Source: Hylemonella sp. UBA6679 (lineage in GTDB: Bacteria > Pseudomonadota > Gammaproteobacteria > Burkholderiales > Burkholderiaceae_C). From it: a stretch of DNA of 7,580 nt. The stretch spans positions 1 through 7,580 of the forward strand of contig DKJZ01000108.1 in the NCBI GenBank assembly GCA_002454975.1. Reading direction: 5' to 3'. Every line of letters begins with the position of its first letter. Positions within the stretch are counted from its first letter, which is position 1. The notes below the pieces were generated by a model. It saw only the letters and a program-made list of their open reading frames with translations, searched no databases and had not been told where the DNA came from. The translations under genes were made by a program, and so were the position numbers. Below are positions 4,899 through 7,580 of this stretch, one piece after another.

Positions 4899-7580
4899 TC
4901 AGGCCTTGCGCTTGAACAGGCGCGCCGTCCATTGCCCCAAATCATCGAGGTAGGTAAACACCACCGGAATGACCAGCAAACTGAGCACCGTGCTGGTGAT
5001 CAAGCCACCGATGACGGCAATCGCCATGGGTGAGCGAAAACTGGTATCGGCACTGCCCCAACCAATGGCAATGGGCAGCATGCCCGCGCCCATGGCGATG
5101 GTGGTCATGACGATGGGGCGGGCGCGTTTGTGGCAGGCGTCGAGCAGCGCGTCCCAGCGGCTCATGCCGGGCACCGCCAGATGCCCCTCGGTAGCGGGGC
5201 GCCCGCGCCGCGCCTCGATGGCGTATTCCACCAGCAAGATGGAGTTTTTGGTGGCGATACCCATGAGCATGATCAAGCCAATCAGCGAGGGCATGGAGAA
5301 ACTCTTTTGCGCTGCGAGCAAGCCCACAAAAGCGCCCCCCAGAGACAGAGGTAAAGCGGCCAGGATGGTGACCGGGTGCAAGAAGCCTTTGAACAACAAC
5401 ACCAACACGATGTAGATGCACAGCACCCCGATCATCATGGCCAGGCCAAAGCTGGCAAAAAGCTCGCCCATCACCTCGGCATCACCGACTTCCACCACGC
5501 GCACCCCTGATGGCAGGGTTTGTAATGCTGGCAGTTTTTGCACCGCCTGTGTGACATCACCCAAGGGCATGCCCGAGAGTTCAATTTCGAAATTGATGTT
5601 GCGCTGGCGGTCGTAGCGGTCGATCACAGCCGGGCCACCAGCCACTTCAATGCTGGCCACTTGGCCCAGCATGACCGGGCCACGGCTACCCGGCACCAAC
5701 AGACGCTCAAGCACCGAGAGGTCCTTGCGGGCATCGGCTTCGAGTTTGACAACAATAGGCACCTGGCGCTGCGACAAATTGAGCTTGGGCAAGGCCGCGT
5801 CATAGTCGCCCAGCGTGGCCACGCGCAGGGTGTCACCGATGGCCGCACTGGTCACGCCCAAATCAGCGGCTTTGGCAAAGTCGGGACGCACTGTGATTTC
5901 TGGGCGCACCAGGCTGGTGGTCGCAGCAATTGAGCCCAAACCGTCGATGGTGCGCAGGTCTTTTTCAACCGCCATGGCTGTGCTTTGCAAGGCTTGCGGG
6001 TCTTCGCCCGTGAGCACCAGGATGTATTTCTCGCCCGAGCCACCCAAGCCGACCTTGGTGCGTACGCCAGGCAGCGGTTGCAGGGCTGTGCGTATGTGAT
6101 TTTCGATCAGCTGCTTGCGTGGCCGTGTGCCGCGCTCAGAGAGCTGAATGGTCAAGGTTGCCTTGCGCACCTCGGCCGCGCCGCCGCCAGCAAAAGGGTC
6201 GGAGCCCGCGCTGCCGCCGCCAATGGTGGTGTAGACGCTTTTCACGTCATCAAGCTGCACCAAGAGTTGGCGGGCATGTTCGGCGCTGGCCTGGGTTTGC
6301 GCCAAAGTCGAGCCCGGTGGGAGCTCCACATAGACCTGGGTTTGCGAGTTGTCGTCAGGCGGAATAAAGCCTTTGGGCAAGAGCGGCACCAACATGATGG
6401 AGCCGATGAAAAACAAGGTGGCCATGACCATGGTCACAACGCGGTGCTTCATGCACCAAGCCACCGAGCGCATGTAAAGGGTCAGCCAGTGGGGCTCGTG
6501 CTCGGCCGTCACGATGGGCTTGAGCATGTAAGCGGACATCATGGGCGTGAGCACCCGGGCCACCACCAAAGACGCAAACACCGCCAGCGACGCAGTCCAG
6601 CCAAATTGCTTGAAAAACTTGCCCGGAATGCCCGACATGAAAGCTGTGGGCAAAAACACCGCAATCAGGGTGAAGGTGGTGGCAATCACCGCCAAGCCGA
6701 TTTCATCGGCAGCCTCCATCGCAGCCTGGTAGGGCGTCTTGCCCATGCGCAAATGGCGCACGATGTTTTCCACCTCCACGATGGCGTCGTCCACCAAAAT
6801 ACCGATCACCAACGACAGCGCCAGCAGTGTGACCACGTTGATGGAAAAACCCAGGTAAGCCATGCCAATGAAGGCCGGAATCACGGACAAAGGCAGGGCC
6901 ACAGCCGACACGAAAGTCGCTCGCAAATCGCGTAAAAACAGCCACACCACCAAGACTGCCAAAATCGCGCCTTCGTACAGCAGATGCAAAGAGCCTGTGT
7001 ACTCCTCCTCAACAGGGGTCACAAAGTCAAAGGCTTCGGTGATCTCGATGTCGGGGTTCTTGAGGCGAAAGTCCGCCAGCGCCTGACGCACCAAGCGGCC
7101 GACGGCCACCTCGCTTTCGCCTTTGCTGCGCACCACCTCAAAGCCCACCACGGGCGTGCCGTTCAAGCTGGCGGCCGAGCGTGGATCCGCCAAGGTGTCG
7201 CTGACGGTGGCCACTTGGTCCAAGCGCACGCGCACGCCGCGCGTGGTGGCCAGTTCAATCTGCCCCACTTCTTGCGCCGTCTTGACGGTGGCCAGGGTGC
7301 GCACAGGTTGTTCGCCAGCGCCCAGGTTCATGCGCCCCCCGGAAACCTCTTGTTGCACCTGCTTGAGCTGACGCGAGACTTCAGCAGCGGTGATGCCCAG
7401 GGATTGCAAACGGCTCAAGTCCAGCGCGATGCGCACTTCGCGGGTGACCCCTCCCACCCGGTTAACCGCACCCACGCCGCGCAAGGACAAGAGCTTGCGC
7501 GTGATGTCGTTGTCCACCAACCAGGACAGGGCCTCGTCGTCCATGCGGCTTGAGCGCACGGTGTAGGCCAGCACGGGCGT
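4899..7580 (-). CDS. RND (HAE1-type) multidrug efflux permease, N-terminus cut by window edge
   Basis: This is the inner-membrane, proton-driven pump subunit of a tripartite resistance-nodulation-division efflux system of the AcrB/MexB class, which works with a periplasmic adaptor and an outer-membrane channel. The visible 893 residues start inside the first porter domain. Comparison with AcrB, whose relay Asp407/Asp408 correspond to Asp264/Asp265 here (GILVDDAIVEVEN), implies about 140 residues are missing, giving the usual ~1,035 in total. Other relay residues are Lys778 in GIATKNSILLVEY and an Arg in the KRARP segment near 819, matching TM10 and TM11. Membrane segments group at about 198-405 (TM2-6, then a helix near TM7) and 707-880 (TM8-12), with the second porter/docking domain between; it includes a Gly-rich stretch at 453-467. 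It is HAE1-like rather than the metal-exporting CzcA type, judged by overall style only. Substrates are unknown. A strong terminator follows at once, so it is the last gene of its unit; adaptor and any channel genes must lie upstream, outside the window. Confidence 0.95.
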   Translation of the reverse strand, partial: TPVLAYTVRSSRMDDEALSWLVDNDITRKLLSLRGVGAVNRVGGVTREVRIALDLSRLQSLGITAAEVSRQLKQVQQEVSGGRMNLGAGEQPVRTLATVKTAQEVGQIELATTRGVRVRLDQVATVSDTLADPRSAASLNGTPVVGFEVVRSKGESEVAVGRLVRQALADFRLKNPDIEITEAFDFVTPVEEEYTGSLHLLYEGAILAVLVVWLFLRDLRATFVSAVALPLSVIPAFIGMAYLGFSINVVTLLALSLVIGILVDDAIVEVENIVRHLRMGKTPYQAAMEAADEIGLAVIATTFTLIAVFLPTAFMSGIPGKFFKQFGWTASLAVFASLVVARVLTPMMSAYMLKPIVTAEHEPHWLTLYMRSVAWCMKHRVVTMVMATLFFIGSIMLVPLLPKGFIPPDDNSQTQVYVELPPGSTLAQTQASAEHARQLLVQLDDVKSVYTTIGGGSAGSDPFAGGGAAEVRKATLTIQLSERGTRPRKQLIENHIRTALQPLPGVRTKVGLGGSGEKYILVLTGEDPQALQSTAMAVEKDLRTIDGLGSIAATTSLVRPEITVRPDFAKAADLGVTSAAIGDTLRVATLGDYDAALPKLNLSQRQVPIVVKLEADARKDLSVLERLLVPGSRGPVMLGQVASIEVAGGPAVIDRYDRQRNINFEIELSGMPLGDVTQAVQKLPALQTLPSGVRVVEVGDAEVMGELFASFGLAMMIGVLCIYIVLVLLFKGFLHPVTILAALPLSLGGAFVGLLAAQKSFSMPSLIGLIMLMGIATKNSILLVEYAIEARRGRPATEGHLAVPGMSRWDALLDACHKRARPIVMTTIAMGAGMLPIAIGWGSADTSFRSPMAIAVIGGLITSTVLSLLVIPVVFTYLDDLGQWTARLFKRKA

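Noticed and set aside
5985..6935. Long plus-strand reading frame (316 codons) opposite the efflux gene
   Set aside because: It is antisense to strongly conserved RND sequence, is His/Arg/Gln-rich without any domain, and is the expected shadow of GC-rich codon use.

Overview
The window looks like an ordinary stretch of betaproteobacterial chromosome, most likely from the order Burkholderiales and plausibly the family Comamonadaceae (Limnohabitans/Rhodoferax-like). The reasons are the GC-rich coding sequence, the style of the type III pantothenate kinase, the rhodanese ending in a GGW..LGLPW tail, a Tat-exported dienelactone hydrolase and a small acidic protein that resembles a betaproteobacterial family. 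This placement is inference from protein style; no search was run. I see no complete mobile element, CRISPR array, rRNA or tRNA, and no convincing undescribed system.

Layout. (1) Positions 1-161 are a non-coding leader with some folding potential. (2) Three plus-strand genes follow: a fumarylacetoacetate hydrolase (FAH) family protein with an unusual Tat/lipoprotein-like N-terminus (162-944), a single-domain rhodanese (972-1391) and type III pantothenate kinase coaX (1391-2158). The last two overlap by one base. (3) Converging on coaX is a minus-strand M20-family amidohydrolase (2179-3372). (4) A 116-bp divergent gap separates it from a 98-residue uncharacterised protein on the plus strand (3489-3785). 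(5) That small gene runs tail to tail, with 7 bp between stops, into a minus-strand Tat-exported dienelactone hydrolase (3793-4686). (6) The 212-bp region 4687-4898 holds a repeat-rich candidate operator/promoter for the dienelactone hydrolase and a very clear intrinsic terminator for the next gene. (7) From 4899 to the window edge runs the C-terminal ~86% of an RND (HAE1-type) multidrug efflux permease, on the minus strand and cut by the window end.

How the genes work together. The only supported transcriptional unit is rhodanese-coaX, possibly with the FAH gene in front. CoaX makes the first committed intermediate of coenzyme A synthesis. The amidohydrolase, FAH-family protein and dienelactone hydrolase are each catabolic-type hydrolases, but they sit in separate units, so no shared pathway can be claimed. 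The efflux pump is transcribed from outside the window and is insulated from the dienelactone hydrolase gene by its terminator. The most worthwhile leads are modest: two predicted Tat-exported hydrolases from families that are usually cytosolic, a repeat-based operator candidate near 4750-4790, and the small conserved-looking protein.
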